From an uncultured Pseudomonadota bacterium (GTDB lineage: Bacteria; Pseudomonadota; Gammaproteobacteria; Enterobacterales; Succinivibrionaceae): a stretch of DNA of 51,936 nucleotides. Position 1 is the stretch's first letter. Every line of letters begins with the position of its first letter. Below the pieces are notes generated by a model that was not told where the DNA came from, made no database searches, and worked only from the letters and a program-made list of their open reading frames with translations. Location of the stretch: positions 1-51,936 of the forward strand of contig OMYE01000013.1 of assembly GCA_900315145.1 (NCBI GenBank), given 5' to 3'. Shown one piece after another: positions 36,634 to 46,042 of this stretch. A program made the translations under genes and the position numbers.

Positions 36634-37731
36634 TTACAATCTGTACTTAATCTGCTTTTCGGTATTCTCAATTGGTTCTTCCGGCCAGTTTTCAATACGC
36701 ATACCGAGAGTAAGACCTTCACGAGATAATACATCTTTGATTTCTGATAAAGACTTCTTACCAAGATTTGGAGTTCTTAACAATTCAACTTCAGTGCGCT
36801 GTACTAAATCACCTATAAGCTTAATACCTTCAGCCTTGAGACAATTAGCTGAACGTACAGTAAGTTCAAGTTCTTCAACAGGTTTCAGAAGCTGTGGATT
36901 AATCTTAGGTTCATTATCCTCCTCCACAACAGGTTCAGTAAATGAACTGATGTTGATAAACGCATCAAGCTGTTCGTGGAATATAGTAGCCGCATGCTTC
37001 AAGGCATCCTGAGGAGTGATGGTGCCGTCAGTTTCAAGATTAACAATAAGGCTTTCAAGATTTCTGCCGGAAACATCATCTTCGTACGGAACAACCTTAT
37101 ATGCAACATTCTTAACCGGACTGTATGTAGCATCAACCAGCAAACGTCCTTCTCCATGATCATGATGTTCATCACTATGAACTACAGAACGGAGATCAGC
37201 ACGATCAAAACCTCTACCGCGATCTACAAAAATTTCCATAACAAAAGGAACAGTGCGGGAAGTAATGTGACAGATGACCAATTCAGGGTTAAGAATCTTT
37301 ACACCGGTAGGACAATAAATGTCGCCGGCTGTAATCTGTCCTACATAGTCCATCTTACAATCGTGATTGGTTTCAACTTTACATTCTGGATCATTAACAC
37401 GTAAAGACAATACCGCATCAGACATAGTGGTATTTTCAATCTCAATAGCTACCTTCTTCAAATTAAGAAGAAGAACCAGGATATCTTCCTGCAGACCTTC
37501 CTTAGTAGTATATTCATGATCAACGCCCTTGATTCTAACAGCATTGATAGCACTACCAGGCATGGAGGATAACATAATACGTCTTAAAACATTGCCAAGA
37601 GTCAGGCCGAAATTAGGCTCAAATGGTTCAAGTCTAATGATTGACTGTGTTTGAGAAACTACGTCAATTTTAGCTTCTTGAGGTCTAAAAGTATCAGTAG
37701 AGAAGTTCAAGTTTGATTCCTCATTTGACAT
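36634..37731 (-). CDS. rpoA2: Second RNA polymerase alpha subunit (alpha-2)
   Basis: A 365-residue divergent paralogue of the alpha subunit, intact over both domains. The N-terminal domain keeps [19 protein letters not shown] with Arg51 (E. coli Arg45), [11 protein letters not shown] and [12 protein letters not shown], but the segment equivalent to E. coli 187-201 (EAARVEQRTDLDKL) is replaced by [15 protein letters not shown]. It has an extra Cys/His-bearing insertion (about 113-128, Cys117, His123, Cys125) and a His-rich loop HSDEHHDH (185-192). The C-terminal domain retains the DNA-contact set (R, N, C in [15 protein letters not shown]). The N-terminus lacks the usual GSV-x-x-FLKP start and the C-terminus ends EKQIKYRL. 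No ribosome-binding site precedes the ATG at 37731; a GTG at 37764 is also in frame but would sit in the leader hairpin. Own promoter and terminator. Confidence 0.93.
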   Translation of the reverse strand: MSNEESNLNFSTDTFRPQEAKIDVVSQTQSIIRLEPFEPNFGLTLGNVLRRIMLSSMPGSAINAVRIKGVDHEYTTKEGLQEDILVLLLNLKKVAIEIENTTMSDAVLSLRVNDPECKVETNHDCKMDYVGQITAGDIYCPTGVKILNPELVICHITSRTVPFVMEIFVDRGRGFDRADLRSVVHSDEHHDHGEGRLLVDATYSPVKNVAYKVVPYEDDVSGRNLESLIVNLETDGTITPQDALKHAATIFHEQLDAFINISSFTEPVVEEDNEPKINPQLLKPVEELELTVRSANCLKAEGIKLIGDLVQRTEVELLRTPNLGKKSLSEIKDVLSREGLTLGMRIENWPEEPIENTEKQIKYRL

Positions 37732-37744
37732 AATACATAAGTTT

Positions 37745-37764
37745 GCGGTAAAAAAACTTACCAC
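37745..37764 (-). promoter_or_regulatory. Hairpin in the rpoA2 leader
   Basis: GTGGTAA and TTACCGC pair (7 bp, one G-U) around a GTTTTT loop, 13 bases before the rpoA2 ATG, where a ribosome-binding site would normally be. It may control translation of the second alpha subunit. Confidence 0.4.
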
Positions 37765-37787
37765 AAAAAAGAAATAACGATCACATC

Positions 37788-37815
37788 ATTATATATGTTG
37801 CCATATAAAAGTCAA
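37788..37815 (-). promoter_or_regulatory. Promoter of rpoA2
   Basis: On the minus strand TTGACT (37810-37815), a 16-bp spacer and TATAAT (37788-37793) form a near-consensus housekeeping promoter. It starts just after the rplQ terminator, predicting a leader of about 50 bases. Confidence 0.8.
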
Positions 37816-37821
37816 GCTTAA

Positions 37822-37855
37822 GATAAAAAAAAGACCCCGTAAGAACGAGGTCTTT
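37822..37855 (-). terminator. Terminator after rplQ (end of alpha operon)
   Basis: AAAGACC/GGTCTTT stem (37830-37836 with 37849-37855), extended by an inner CG pair set, followed on the minus strand by a run of T. It lies 15 bp behind the rplQ stop. Confidence 0.88.
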
Positions 37856-37870
37856 AGTACCAAATATTAA

Positions 37871-38263
37871 TTAAGCTTCAGCAGTTTCTGCTGCTACTTC
37901 TTCAGCCTTCTGATCAACCAGACTGATGTAAGCCATCTGGCTCATGTCACCTGGACGTAAACCACACTTGAGAATACGAGTGTAGCCACCGTTACGATCA
38001 AGACAACGCTTACCAATATCGTTGAAAAGCTTAGTAACAATATCTCTATCACGGGTACGTGCGAAAACTAAACGACGATTAGCAACACTGTCAACCTTGG
38101 CAATAGTGATAAGACGCTCTGCAACACGACGTAATTCCTTAGCCTTAGGTAAAGTAGTCTTAATAGTTTCTTCTCTAAATAAGGCTACAGCCAAAGAACG
38201 GAATAATGCAGCACGATTGCTGCCATTGCGGTTCAACTGACGACCGCTCATACGATGACGCAT
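37871..38263 (-). CDS. rplQ: 50S ribosomal protein L17
   Basis: Large-subunit protein close to the exit tunnel. It begins [25 protein letters not shown], the canonical L17 start, and the ATG at 38263 has AAGGAAG upstream; the open frame runs further left of that without support. 130 residues, with a short Ala/Glu tail ([10 protein letters not shown]). Last gene of the alpha operon, 43 bp after rpoA. Confidence 0.97.
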   Translation of the reverse strand: MRHRMSGRQLNRNGSNRAALFRSLAVALFREETIKTTLPKAKELRRVAERLITIAKVDSVANRRLVFARTRDRDIVTKLFNDIGKRCLDRNGGYTRILKCGLRPGDMSQMAYISLVDQKAEEVAAETAEA

Positions 38264-38306
38264 GATATCTTCCTTATTAAAAAAATTGTTATGACTTAGA
38301 ACAAAC

Positions 38307-39290
38307 TTATAAATCAGCCGGAGGCCAATTTTCAAGACGCATACCAAGAGACAAACCTCTCTGAGCTAAAACGTCCTTGATTTCGGTAAGAGATTTTCTA
38401 CCTAAATTAGAAACTTTTAATAACTCAACTTCGGTACGCTGAACTAAATCACCGATATACTGTATGTTTTCAGCCTTTAAGCAGTTGGCAGAACGCACTG
38501 TTAATTCCAGATCATCGACTGACTTCAAAAGCATCGGATCCGGAGCAGGTACGTGAGTCTGCTCTACCTGGCTTACTGTCTTAACAGCATCTAAATCCAC
38601 AAAAGAATATAGTTGTTCACGAAGGATACTTGCACCTAAATGAATAGCCTGTTCTGGATCTAACACGCCGTTAGTTACAACATCAAGTACCAGTTTATCT
38701 AATTCGGTTCTTTGCTCAAGACGAGCTGATTCAACCTCATAAGACAAATATTTAACTGGACTGAAACTTGCGTCCAACATAATGTTATTGTCTTCATCAA
38801 AAGCAGGTTTTCTTCCTTGCTGACTGGCAGCCAGGAAGCCGACACCCCTTCTAACGCACATTTTAATCTGAACGCTAGATTTAGCATCAACCAGATTGCA
38901 TAACACATGATCAGGGTTAGCTATGATAACTTCATTGCTAACGATATCACCTGCTACAACAGGGCCTGCACCTGATTTGGACAATTCTATATAGACTTCA
39001 TTTACTGCATCATCTAATATATTTACTGCTATTCCCTTGATATTTAATAACAGCTCGAGAACTTCTTCTCGAATATCTGACTTTGCACTATATTCATGCG
39101 CAACACCTTCAATAACTACATCGGTAATTGCACAACCAGGAACAGACATCAATAGACAACGACGCAATGCTTGGCCAAGTGTATTGCCAAAACCACGTTC
39201 CAAAGGTTCTAAAACAACATTTGAGTGATTCTGAGCAACAACATCTATTGCAACCTGTTTTGGTTTTAAAAAGTCTTTTACAGAGCCCAA
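38307..39290 (-). CDS. rpoA: RNA polymerase alpha subunit (alpha-1, operon copy)
   Basis: 327-residue alpha subunit at its conserved place between rpsD and rplQ. The start [11 protein letters not shown] and end [13 protein letters not shown] match E. coli RpoA. It begins with TTG (39290), with GAGGGA upstream, unusual for so central a gene. In the N-terminal domain, Arg44 and the QRTELDKL region (E. coli 194-201) are conserved, but LLSSMPG is LLMSVPG, STKEGVQEDIL is [11 protein letters not shown], and GRLLVDACYSPV is [12 protein letters not shown]. The C-terminal domain keeps [13 protein letters not shown] and NLGRKSLTE, the surfaces for DNA and sigma region 4. It differs clearly from the second alpha gene 0.6 kb downstream, so the two are old paralogues. 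Confidence 0.96.
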   Translation of the reverse strand: MGSVKDFLKPKQVAIDVVAQNHSNVVLEPLERGFGNTLGQALRRCLLMSVPGCAITDVVIEGVAHEYSAKSDIREEVLELLLNIKGIAVNILDDAVNEVYIELSKSGAGPVVAGDIVSNEVIIANPDHVLCNLVDAKSSVQIKMCVRRGVGFLAASQQGRKPAFDEDNNIMLDASFSPVKYLSYEVESARLEQRTELDKLVLDVVTNGVLDPEQAIHLGASILREQLYSFVDLDAVKTVSQVEQTHVPAPDPMLLKSVDDLELTVRSANCLKAENIQYIGDLVQRTEVELLKVSNLGRKSLTEIKDVLAQRGLSLGMRLENWPPADL

Positions 39291-39316
39291 AATTATTCCC
39301 TCGTTTAGAGACTAGA

Positions 39317-39940
39317 TTACTTAGAGTAAAGTTCGATAATAAGCTGTTCTTGAATATCAGCAGGTAAATCTGAACGTTCAGGAACACGTACATAAGTACC
39401 AGCCATATTATCAGCATCAACTTCAACCCAGCTAACTGGTTCGCTGTTCTTAGCTAAATCAAGAGCAACCTTGATACGATTCTGATTCTTAGCCTTTTCA
39501 CGAACTGCGATCTTTGCACCAGCAACAACCTGGAATGAAGGGATATTTACAACCTTGTCATCAACCATAATAGCCTTGTGGCTAACAAGCTGTCTTGCTT
39601 CTGCTCTGGTTGAACCAAAACCCATTCTGTATACTACATTGTCAAGGCGTGATTCAAGAAGCTGAAGAAGATTTTCACCAGTGTTACCATTTAAACGTGA
39701 TGCCTTCTTATAGTAGTTTCTGAACTGACGTTCTAAAATACCATAAATACGACGAACTTTCTGCTTTTCACGTAACTGAAGACCGTATTCAGAAGTACGA
39801 GGTCTGTTTTCCCAATGCTGACCAGGAAGCTTTCTTGATCTTTCGCCTCTAGAAGCAAAAGCCTTAACGCCTGACTTAAGGAAAAGGTCTGTACCTTCTC
39901 TACGGCTTAATTTAATAGATGGTCCAATATATCTTGCCAT
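39317..39940 (-). CDS. rpsD: 30S ribosomal protein S4
   Basis: Primary 16S rRNA-binding protein that nucleates 30S assembly; in E. coli it also represses the alpha operon by binding the leader ahead of rpsM, and such a leader is present here. [24 protein letters not shown] start, [20 protein letters not shown], and the S4 domain ([33 protein letters not shown]) are conserved. 207 residues. No N-terminal zinc cysteines. Confidence 0.98.
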   Translation of the reverse strand: MARYIGPSIKLSRREGTDLFLKSGVKAFASRGERSRKLPGQHWENRPRTSEYGLQLREKQKVRRIYGILERQFRNYYKKASRLNGNTGENLLQLLESRLDNVVYRMGFGSTRAEARQLVSHKAIMVDDKVVNIPSFQVVAGAKIAVREKAKNQNRIKVALDLAKNSEPVSWVEVDADNMAGTYVRVPERSDLPADIQEQLIIELYSK

Positions 39941-39968
39941 TTTAATACTCCATTATGCAAAGAAGGTA

Positions 39969-40370
39969 CTACACACGACGCTTCTTCGGTGGACGACAGC
40001 CGTTGTGTGGAATTGGGGTTACATCAGTGATATTGGTGATCTTATAACCAATAGCATTGAGAGCACGAATTGAAGATTCACGACCAGGACCTGGGCCCTT
40101 AACGGTCACTTCAAGACTCTTAACACCATATTCCTTTGCTGCTTCACCAGCACGTTCAGCTGCAACCTGTGCAGCATATGGAGTAGACTTACGTGAACCA
40201 CGGAAACCTGAACCACCGGAGGTAGCCCATGAAAGAGCATTACCCTGACGGTCAGTGATAGTAATAATAGTATTGTTGAAAGAAGCGTGAATGTGTGCAA
40301 CACCTTCTGCTACCTGCTTCTTTACGCGCTTACGAGCACGAGCATTAGTGCTATGAGATGCTTTAACCAT
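39969..40370 (-). CDS. rpsK: 30S ribosomal protein S11
   Basis: Platform protein of the 30S subunit that contacts mRNA near the E site. [26 protein letters not shown] and the terminal [13 protein letters not shown] are diagnostic. 133 residues, four more than E. coli at the N-terminus ([11 protein letters not shown]...). It lies 15 bp after rpsM and 28 bp before rpsD. Confidence 0.98.
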   Translation of the reverse strand: MVKASHSTNARARKRVKKQVAEGVAHIHASFNNTIITITDRQGNALSWATSGGSGFRGSRKSTPYAAQVAAERAGEAAKEYGVKSLEVTVKGPGPGRESSIRALNAIGYKITNITDVTPIPHNGCRPPKKRRV

Positions 40371-40385
40371 TTATATTAACCTCAC

Positions 40386-40742
40386 TTACTTCTTGATAGC
40401 CTTGCGCGGACCCTTACGAGTACGAGCATTAGTCTTAGTACGCTGACCATTTACTGGTAAGCCTTTGCGATGACGAAGACCACGGTAACAACCAAGATCC
40501 ATAAGACGCTTAATATTTAAGGTAATTTCACGACGAAGGTCACCTTCTACAGTGTATTTAGCAACCTGTTCACGTACTTTGTCTAATACAGATTCATCTA
40601 AATCTTTAAATTTAACGTCTTCTCTAATCTGAGCATCAGCACAAATCTTCTTGGCAGTTGTAGCGCCAATACCAAAAATGTACTGTAAAGCAATTACAGC
40701 ATGCTTCTGATCAGGAACGTTAATACCAGCTATACGGGCCAC
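40386..40742 (-). CDS. rpsM: 30S ribosomal protein S13
   Basis: Head protein of the 30S subunit, contacting the P-site tRNA and bridging to L5. [26 protein letters not shown] and [30 protein letters not shown] are canonical; 118 residues. The start is GTG (GUGGCCCGU), just as in E. coli, with AGGAG 7 bases upstream, and it is embedded in the S4-responsive leader. Confidence 0.98.
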   Translation of the reverse strand: MARIAGINVPDQKHAVIALQYIFGIGATTAKKICADAQIREDVKFKDLDESVLDKVREQVAKYTVEGDLRREITLNIKRLMDLGCYRGLRHRKGLPVNGQRTKTNARTRKGPRKAIKK

Positions 40743-40822
40743 TATAAACTCCTAATTTAAAAGTTATAAAAAATAGCCTCCGCAAAGCCCGTTAGGATAC
40801 GCGGGGGCCGACTAGTGCACAA
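40734..40822 (-). promoter_or_regulatory. Alpha-operon leader, S4-binding pseudoknot (Alpha_RBS type)
   Basis: The RNA upstream of rpsM contains GUAUCCUAACGGGCUUU and, nearer the start, UAGGAGUUUAUAGUGGCC. These match, at the same distances, the E. coli alpha-operon leader (GUAUCCUGAAAACGGGCUUU and UAGGAGUGCAUAGUGGCC), which S4 binds to trap the initiation complex. An 8-bp stem GCCCCCGC/GCGGAGGC (40801-40808 with 40776-40783, one G-U) closes it here, followed by UAUUUUUU (40768-40775), so it could also act as an intrinsic terminator. Match is from memory of the E. coli sequence. Confidence 0.75.
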
Positions 40823-40823
40823 T

Positions 40824-40866
40824 AAAAAACTGCAGTCACAGATTATACATGACATGCAGTTTTTTT
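40824..40866 (-). terminator. Terminator of the spc operon after rpmJ, overlapping the alpha promoter
   Basis: CTGCA-GTCA pairs with TGAC-A-TGCAG, extended by A6/T6 runs on both sides (40824-40838 with 40850-40866). It is followed on the minus strand by TTTTTTATTG and lies 28 bp behind the rpmJ stop. Confidence 0.8.
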
Positions 40867-40870
40867 GCAA
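40842..40870 (-). promoter_or_regulatory. Probable promoter of the alpha operon (rpsM-rplQ)
   Basis: TTGCAA (40865-40870), a 17-bp spacer and TATAAT (40842-40847) on the minus strand, placed inside the rpmJ terminator hairpin. Transcription would start near 40835, directly ahead of the S4-binding leader. Confidence 0.65.
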
Positions 40871-40893
40871 ACAAAATATTTTGTAAGTTAAAA

Positions 40894-41007
40894 TTAACCC
40901 TGACGCTGCTTATGCTTTGGGTCGTCACAGATTACTCTAACAACACCACCACGCTTGATAATCTTGCAGTGACGGCAAATCTTCTTAACTGAAGCACCAA
41001 CTTTCAT
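40894..41007 (-). CDS. rpmJ: 50S ribosomal protein L36
   Basis: 37-residue protein [15 protein letters not shown]..., ending KHKQRQG. The zinc ligands of the C+ form are present (Cys11, Cys14, Cys27, His32), so this is the zinc-binding type. It lies 18 bp behind secY as the last gene of the spc operon, with AGGAG ahead of its ATG. Confidence 0.97.
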   Translation of the reverse strand: MKVGASVKKICRHCKIIKRGGVVRVICDDPKHKQRQG

Positions 41008-41025
41008 GACACACTCCTAATCGGA

Positions 41026-42357
41026 CTAACGTCCATAGTTTAACAAATTTGCTTTCTCTAACACATCGCCATATTTAAACTTAGCCTTATGACTCTGGTA
41101 CTGAGCGATAAAATCCATAGTAACAACTACGATAATCAGCAATGAGGTTCCACCAAAGTAGAACTGAACATTAAACCAATTCATGAGGAACTGCGGAACA
41201 AGACACACAAACACCATATAAAGAGAACCAGCAAGAGTTAATCTTGTCATGACTTTATCAATGTGTTTAGCAGTCTGCTCACCAGGTCTAATACCTGAAA
41301 TTAATGCCCCACCCTTTCTTAAATTATCTGCTATCTCACGAGGATTAAACACCATCGCAGTATAGAAGAAACAGAAGAAAATAATTGCTACAGCATACAA
41401 AATTTCGTATAAAGGCTGACCCGGAGATAACAGCATGGAGATTTCCTGTATTGTATTAACTACAACACCACTGTTACCATCGCCACTGCCAACCCAGGCA
41501 ACGATCGTAGCTGGGAACATAATAATACTTGAAGCAAAAATTGCTGGAATAACACCAGACATATTCAACTTCAAAGGTAAATGACTTGCAGGCGGCTCAT
41601 AAATGCGATTACCGCTCTGTCTCCTAGCATAACTAATAGCTATTCGACGCTGACCAAGTTCAACAAACACAACGAATGTTGTTACAGCTACAACAACAGC
41701 CATGATGACTAATATACTCATCGGGTTCAAATCACCCTGACGTGACTGTTCAAAGGTTACACCGACTGCGCGAGGCAAACCGGCAACAATACCTGCAAAA
41801 ATAAGCAGGGATATACCATTGCCTATACCACGCTCAGTAATCTGTTCACCGAGCCACATCAAGAATAATGTGCCTGTTGTCAAACTAACTGTCGCAACAA
41901 CATAAAATTGAAAGCTAGGATTTTCAACAAGACCTGGCATCATCTTCGGTAAACCAAAGGCAATACCAAGTGCTTGCATCAGACCTAGAAGCAAAGTTCC
42001 CCAACGGGTATACTTCGTTAATGTTCGTCTGCCAGATTCTCCTTCCTTTTTTAATTCAGCCAAAGACGGAATCATAACCGACATCAGCTGAATAATAATG
42101 GAAGCAGAAATGTAAGGCATAATACCTAAGGCTAAAATGGACGCACGTTCTAATGCTCCACCGGAAAACATGTTAAACATTCCCATTACGTTACCGCTCT
42201 GGGAATTAAACATTTCGCGAAGAACATCAGCATTAACACCAGGAACCGGAATATAAGAACCAAACCGGAAAATTAATAATCCGATAACAACGAAAATCAA
42301 TCTCTGACTTAATTCATTATTTTCAGGTTTATTAGGCTGTCCTGGTTTTGCTACCAT
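41026..42357 (-). CDS. secY: Protein translocase subunit SecY
   Basis: Pore-forming subunit of the SecYEG channel for export and membrane insertion, with 10 membrane segments. [21 protein letters not shown] forms the first, the plug region follows with [28 protein letters not shown], and the cytoplasmic loops include [11 protein letters not shown] and [22 protein letters not shown]. 443 residues, matching E. coli in size. In the usual place between rplO and rpmJ. Confidence 0.98.
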   Translation of the reverse strand: MVAKPGQPNKPENNELSQRLIFVVIGLLIFRFGSYIPVPGVNADVLREMFNSQSGNVMGMFNMFSGGALERASILALGIMPYISASIIIQLMSVMIPSLAELKKEGESGRRTLTKYTRWGTLLLGLMQALGIAFGLPKMMPGLVENPSFQFYVVATVSLTTGTLFLMWLGEQITERGIGNGISLLIFAGIVAGLPRAVGVTFEQSRQGDLNPMSILVIMAVVVAVTTFVVFVELGQRRIAISYARRQSGNRIYEPPASHLPLKLNMSGVIPAIFASSIIMFPATIVAWVGSGDGNSGVVVNTIQEISMLLSPGQPLYEILYAVAIIFFCFFYTAMVFNPREIADNLRKGGALISGIRPGEQTAKHIDKVMTRLTLAGSLYMVFVCLVPQFLMNWFNVQFYFGGTSLLIIVVVTMDFIAQYQSHKAKFKYGDVLEKANLLNYGR

Positions 42358-42367
42358 CTTACAATCC

Positions 42368-42820
42368 TTATTCTTCTACCTTACCACCAGCTGCTTCAAT
42401 AGCTGCCTTAGCACCCTTAGTAACCTTAAGGCCCTTTACAACTACAGCTTTGTTTAAATTAGCTTCTTTAGAAAGAATAATCTTAACAGTATCAAACTTG
42501 TGTCCGATAATATCAGCTTTCTTCAATGACATTAAGTCAACTACTTCGCCTTCAACCTTGTTTAATTCGTTGAGAGGAACTTCAGTAGTAGTCTGAGCCA
42601 TTCTTGAGAAGAAACCAAATTTAGGTAAGCGAATCTTAATTGGCATCTGACCGCCTTCAAATCCTGGTCTAGTACCGCCACTCTTACGAGCACCAGCACC
42701 TTTAACACCACGACGACAGGTCTTACCAACACCAGAACCCATACCACGACCTACACGAACCTTAGGCTTCTTTGAACCTGCAGCTGGGTGTAGAGAATCT
42801 AATGTCAATTTCTTTTCCAT
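42368..42820 (-). CDS. rplO: 50S ribosomal protein L15
   Basis: Late-assembling large-subunit protein. [32 protein letters not shown] at the N-terminus and [17 protein letters not shown] are diagnostic. 150 residues against 144 in E. coli, ending EAAGGKVEE. One base separates it from rpmD and 10 bp from secY. Confidence 0.97.
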   Translation of the reverse strand: MEKKLTLDSLHPAAGSKKPKVRVGRGMGSGVGKTCRRGVKGAGARKSGGTRPGFEGGQMPIKIRLPKFGFFSRMAQTTTEVPLNELNKVEGEVVDLMSLKKADIIGHKFDTVKIILSKEANLNKAVVVKGLKVTKGAKAAIEAAGGKVEE

Positions 42821-42821
42821 A

Positions 42822-43004
42822 TTATTCTTCCACCTTCACCATGTAATACACAGTAGCAACCATACCACGAATCTGTGGATTATCAGGAAGAGTTACAGTG
42901 TGACCAATGTGACGAAGCTTAAGAGCACGTAAAGTAGCTACGTGATTAGGCTTACGGCCAATAGCACTCTTAATTTGGGTAACTTTAATAGTCTTCTCAG
43001 CCAT
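42822..43004 (-). CDS. rpmD: 50S ribosomal protein L30
   Basis: 60-residue ferredoxin-like fold protein: [27 protein letters not shown] then [14 protein letters not shown], the standard L30 pattern. It lies 3 bp after rpsE. Confidence 0.97.
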   Translation of the reverse strand: MAEKTIKVTQIKSAIGRKPNHVATLRALKLRHIGHTVTLPDNPQIRGMVATVYYMVKVEE

Positions 43005-43007
43005 TTT

Positions 43008-43514
43008 TTACTCCAAAATATCTTCAAGTGTTAAACCACGCTTTGCGCATACTTCTGCAGGTGATTTCATAGAATTCAGAGCTGCAACAGTTGCTCTTAC
43101 GATGTTACCTGGGTTAGTTGAACCGTATGCCTTAGCCAACACGTTCTTAACACCAGCAACTTCCAATACAGCACGCATAGCACCGCCGGCAATGATACCG
43201 GTACCTTCAGAAGCAGGCTTCATGAATACAGTTGAGCCAGCGTGAGTACCCTTAACTTCGTGGAATAAAGTACCATTATTAAGTTCAACCTTATTCTCAT
43301 TGATGTTAGCTTTAGCCTGGTCCATAGCCTTGGCAATAGCAGCTGGAACTTCAGAAGCCTTACCGTAACCATAACCAACACGGCCATTACCGTCACCAAC
43401 AACAGTTAAAGCTGTGAATGAGAAAATTCGACCACCCTTAACAACCTTTGCTACACGATTTACTGCAACTAATTTTTCCTGCAGTTCGTTAGTCTGAGTT
43501 TCATTTCTTGCCAT
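43008..43514 (-). CDS. rpsE: 30S ribosomal protein S5
   Basis: 30S protein at the mRNA entry tunnel; changes in it affect decoding accuracy. [43 protein letters not shown] opens the double-stranded RNA-binding-like domain. I favour the ATG at 43514 (MARNETQ), since AAGG lies 9 bases upstream; an ATG at 43520 is too close to it. 168 residues. Confidence 0.97.
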   Translation of the reverse strand: MARNETQTNELQEKLVAVNRVAKVVKGGRIFSFTALTVVGDGNGRVGYGYGKASEVPAAIAKAMDQAKANINENKVELNNGTLFHEVKGTHAGSTVFMKPASEGTGIIAGGAMRAVLEVAGVKNVLAKAYGSTNPGNIVRATVAALNSMKSPAEVCAKRGLTLEDILE

Positions 43515-43525
43515 TCTCATTCACC

Positions 43526-43876
43526 TTAGAACTTAAGACCAGCTTCACGTGCGCCGTCTGCTAAAGCAGCAACACGACCATGATACTGGAAACCTGAACG
43601 ATCGAAAGAAACAGTAGTAACATCCTTAGCGAGAGCTCTTTCACCGATAACCTTACCGATTAACTTAGCAGCTTCAATGTTACCTGTATACTTAACCTGC
43701 TGTGCAAGTTCTTTTTCAAGAGTAGATGCACATACAACTACGTTACCGTCGTTGTTAATTACCTGAGCGTAAATATGACGCGGAGTACGAAAAACAACTA
43801 GGCGAGTAGCACCCAATTCATGCATCTTAGCACGAGCCTTTTTAGCTCTGCGAAGACGAGATAAATTCTTATCCAT
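43526..43876 (-). CDS. rplR: 50S ribosomal protein L18
   Basis: 5S rRNA-binding protein of the central protuberance. [15 protein letters not shown] and the ending [28 protein letters not shown] are canonical; 116 residues against 117 in E. coli. The basic N-terminus ([14 protein letters not shown]) is typical of the free-rRNA-binding arm. Confidence 0.97.
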   Translation of the reverse strand: MDKNLSRLRRAKKARAKMHELGATRLVVFRTPRHIYAQVINNDGNVVVCASTLEKELAQQVKYTGNIEAAKLIGKVIGERALAKDVTTVSFDRSGFQYHGRVAALADGAREAGLKF

Positions 43877-43885
43877 TGCTTATTC

Positions 43886-44419
43886 CTACTTCTTCTTAAC
43901 TTCTTTGATATGTACGACTTCATCAGAATAACGTACACCCTTACCCTTGTATGGTTCAGGCTTACGATATGCACGAAGATTTGCAGCAACCTGACCAACC
44001 AGAGCTTTGTCAAAGCCCTTAACAACGATTTCAGTCTGAGAAGGAGTTTCAATAGTAATTCCTTCTGGAACTTCATAGTTAATTGGGTGTGAATAACCTA
44101 ATTCAAGGTTAAGCACCTTGCCTTTAGCCTGAGCACGGTAACCTACACCGATGAGGGTAAGTTTGCGTTCAAAACCCTTTGAAAGGCCGTTAACCATGTT
44201 AGCAACGTTTGCACGGGCAGTTCCAGACTGAGCATTAGCTTCAGCAGAGTCGTCAACTGGAGCAAAAGTAATAGCACCGTCCTGAACCTTCACAGCAACT
44301 AAAGAATTGATCTTAGCGCTTAATGAAGCAGACTTGCCTTTAACAGTAATATTATTGCCATCAAGAGCAACTTCAACACCTGCAGGGATAACTACAGGAG
44401 ATTTAGCAACACGAGACAT
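43886..44419 (-). CDS. rplF: 50S ribosomal protein L6
   Basis: Two-domain protein near the GTPase-associated centre. [30 protein letters not shown]-like opening and the C-terminal signature [14 protein letters not shown] are present. 177 residues, as in E. coli. It follows rpsH by 10 bp. Confidence 0.97.
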   Translation of the reverse strand: MSRVAKSPVVIPAGVEVALDGNNITVKGKSASLSAKINSLVAVKVQDGAITFAPVDDSAEANAQSGTARANVANMVNGLSKGFERKLTLIGVGYRAQAKGKVLNLELGYSHPINYEVPEGITIETPSQTEIVVKGFDKALVGQVAANLRAYRKPEPYKGKGVRYSDEVVHIKEVKKK

Positions 44420-44429
44420 TGTTTACTCC

Positions 44430-44822
44430 TTAAGCTACGTAGCAAATAACTTCACCACCGATACCCAGCTTGCGAGCAGCGCGGTCAGTCATAAGCCCTT
44501 TAGAGGTAGAAATTACAGCAATACCTAAACCGTTCTGAATCTTTGGAAGTTCAGAGCAGCTCTTGTAGATACGGAGACCAGGACGTGATACACGCTTGAT
44601 CATTTCTACTACAGGCTTGCCTTGGAAATACTTAAGGCTGATTTCAAGAACTTTCTTTACATCGCCAGAAACAGTGTAATCAGAAACATAACCTTCTTTC
44701 TTGAGCAATTCAACAATAGCAATCTTCTGCTTTGAAGAAGGTAAACTAATCGTAACCTTACCGGAAGCCTGGCCGTTACGAATACGAGTTAATAAATCCG
44801 AAATTGGATCCTGCATACTCAT
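44430..44822 (-). CDS. rpsH: 30S ribosomal protein S8
   Basis: Binds helix 21 of 16S rRNA; in E. coli it also represses the spc operon at the rplE start. [18 protein letters not shown] and the C-terminal RNA-binding [27 protein letters not shown] are diagnostic. 130 residues. Confidence 0.97.
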   Translation of the reverse strand: MSMQDPISDLLTRIRNGQASGKVTISLPSSKQKIAIVELLKKEGYVSDYTVSGDVKKVLEISLKYFQGKPVVEMIKRVSRPGLRIYKSCSELPKIQNGLGIAVISTSKGLMTDRAARKLGIGGEVICYVA

Positions 44823-44839
44823 AAGTCAATCTCCTAGAA

Positions 44840-45145
44840 TTACCAGCTAGCCTTTTTGAGGCCAGGAATTTCGCCCTTCATCATGTGTTCACGAACCATG
44901 ATACGAGACATACCAAACTTACGTAAAAAGCCATGTGGACGGCCAGTAATGCTGCAACGGTTACGCTGACGGCATGGGCTTGAATCACGTGGAAGTGACT
45001 GTAACTTAACTACAGCCGCAAATCTTTCTTCTTCAGTTGCGGTAACGCTAGAAATAATAGCCTTAAGTTCTTGACGCTTCTGAAAATACTTCTTAGCAAG
45101 GAGTTCGCGCTTCTTTTCGCGCATTAACATTGATGTTTTAGCCAT
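44840..45145 (-). CDS. rpsN: 30S ribosomal protein S14
   Basis: Head protein of the 30S subunit, the long zinc-free (C-minus) form of 101 residues. It has [26 protein letters not shown] near residue 53 and ends [11 protein letters not shown]. It lies between rplE and rpsH as usual. Confidence 0.97.
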   Translation of the reverse strand: MAKTSMLMREKKRELLAKKYFQKRQELKAIISSVTATEEERFAAVVKLQSLPRDSSPCRQRNRCSITGRPHGFLRKFGMSRIMVREHMMKGEIPGLKKASW

Positions 45146-45156
45146 TTATTATGTCC

Positions 45157-45696
45157 TTACTTGCGGAATGGGAAATTAAATGCTGAAAGAAGTGCTCTTG
45201 CTTCGTCATCAGTCTTTGCAGAAGTGGTGATTGTAATATCCAAACCACGGATTGCATCAACCTTATCGAAATCAATTTCTGGGAAAATGATCTGTTCACG
45301 AACACCCATTGAGTAATTACCACGACCGTCAAAAGACTTGGCATTAACACCACGGAAGTCACGGATACGAGGCATAGCGATGGAAATTAATCTTTCAAGG
45401 AATTCCCACATACGTTCGCCACGTAATGTAACCTTACAACCGATCGGATAGCCTTCACGAATCTTAAAGCCCGCTACGGATTTACGAACTTTAGTGATTA
45501 ATGGCTTCTGGCCAGAAATAGCAGTTAAGTCCTTAACAGCGTTTTCTAAAACCTTCTTATCAGCCACAGCTTCACCGACACCCATATTAAGGGTAATTTT
45601 TTCAATCCTAGGGACTTGCATGACAGTCTTGTAACCAAACTGTTCAGTTAAAGTCTTGATCACTTCTTGTCTATAAATATCATGCAGTTTCGCCAT
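45157..45696 (-). CDS. rplE: 50S ribosomal protein L5
   Basis: 5S rRNA-binding protein bridging to S13. It starts [34 protein letters not shown] at 45696 (GGAG upstream); the extra four codons further up have no support. [32 protein letters not shown] is conserved. 179 residues. The first 18 coding bases appear identical to E. coli, where S8 binds this start region to repress the operon; the same control is plausible here. Confidence 0.97.
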   Translation of the reverse strand: MAKLHDIYRQEVIKTLTEQFGYKTVMQVPRIEKITLNMGVGEAVADKKVLENAVKDLTAISGQKPLITKVRKSVAGFKIREGYPIGCKVTLRGERMWEFLERLISIAMPRIRDFRGVNAKSFDGRGNYSMGVREQIIFPEIDFDKVDAIRGLDITITTSAKTDDEARALLSAFNFPFRK

Positions 45697-45708
45697 TGTA
45701 AACTCCAA

Positions 45709-46026
45709 TTATTTAACAAGTTCATTATTAGACTTGAAGAATCTAACTTTCTTGTTATCCTCAAATCTGAAACCAACACGATCTGCCTTCTGAGTTGAAG
45801 GATTGTAGATCGCAACATTAGAAACATCGATAGGGGCAGGTTTAGTTACGATACCACCTTCGATACCATAGGCTGGATTTGGCTTAACATGTCTTTTGAC
45901 TAAGTTAAGGCCTTCAACAATAACTTTATGTTCAGCAGTTAAAACTTTAACTACCTTACCAGTCTTGCCTTTATTCTTACCAGCTATAACAATTACTTCG
46001 TCATTAAGACGGATTTTGCTTGCCAT
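45709..46026 (-). CDS. rplX: 50S ribosomal protein L24
   Basis: Early assembly protein of the 50S subunit. The KOW motif [19 protein letters not shown] and the segment [13 protein letters not shown] are diagnostic. 105 residues. It lies between rplN and rplE. Confidence 0.97.
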   Translation of the reverse strand: MASKIRLNDEVIVIAGKNKGKTGKVVKVLTAEHKVIVEGLNLVKRHVKPNPAYGIEGGIVTKPAPIDVSNVAIYNPSTQKADRVGFRFEDNKKVRFFKSNNELVK

Positions 46027-46042
46027 ATTATTTCGACCTCAA

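Noticed and set aside
36634-37764. rpoA2 as a pseudogene or recent duplicate of rpoA
   Set aside because: The frame is intact over both domains, DNA-binding residues are kept, it has its own promoter and terminator, and synonymous sites differ widely from rpoA, so it is an old functional paralogue.
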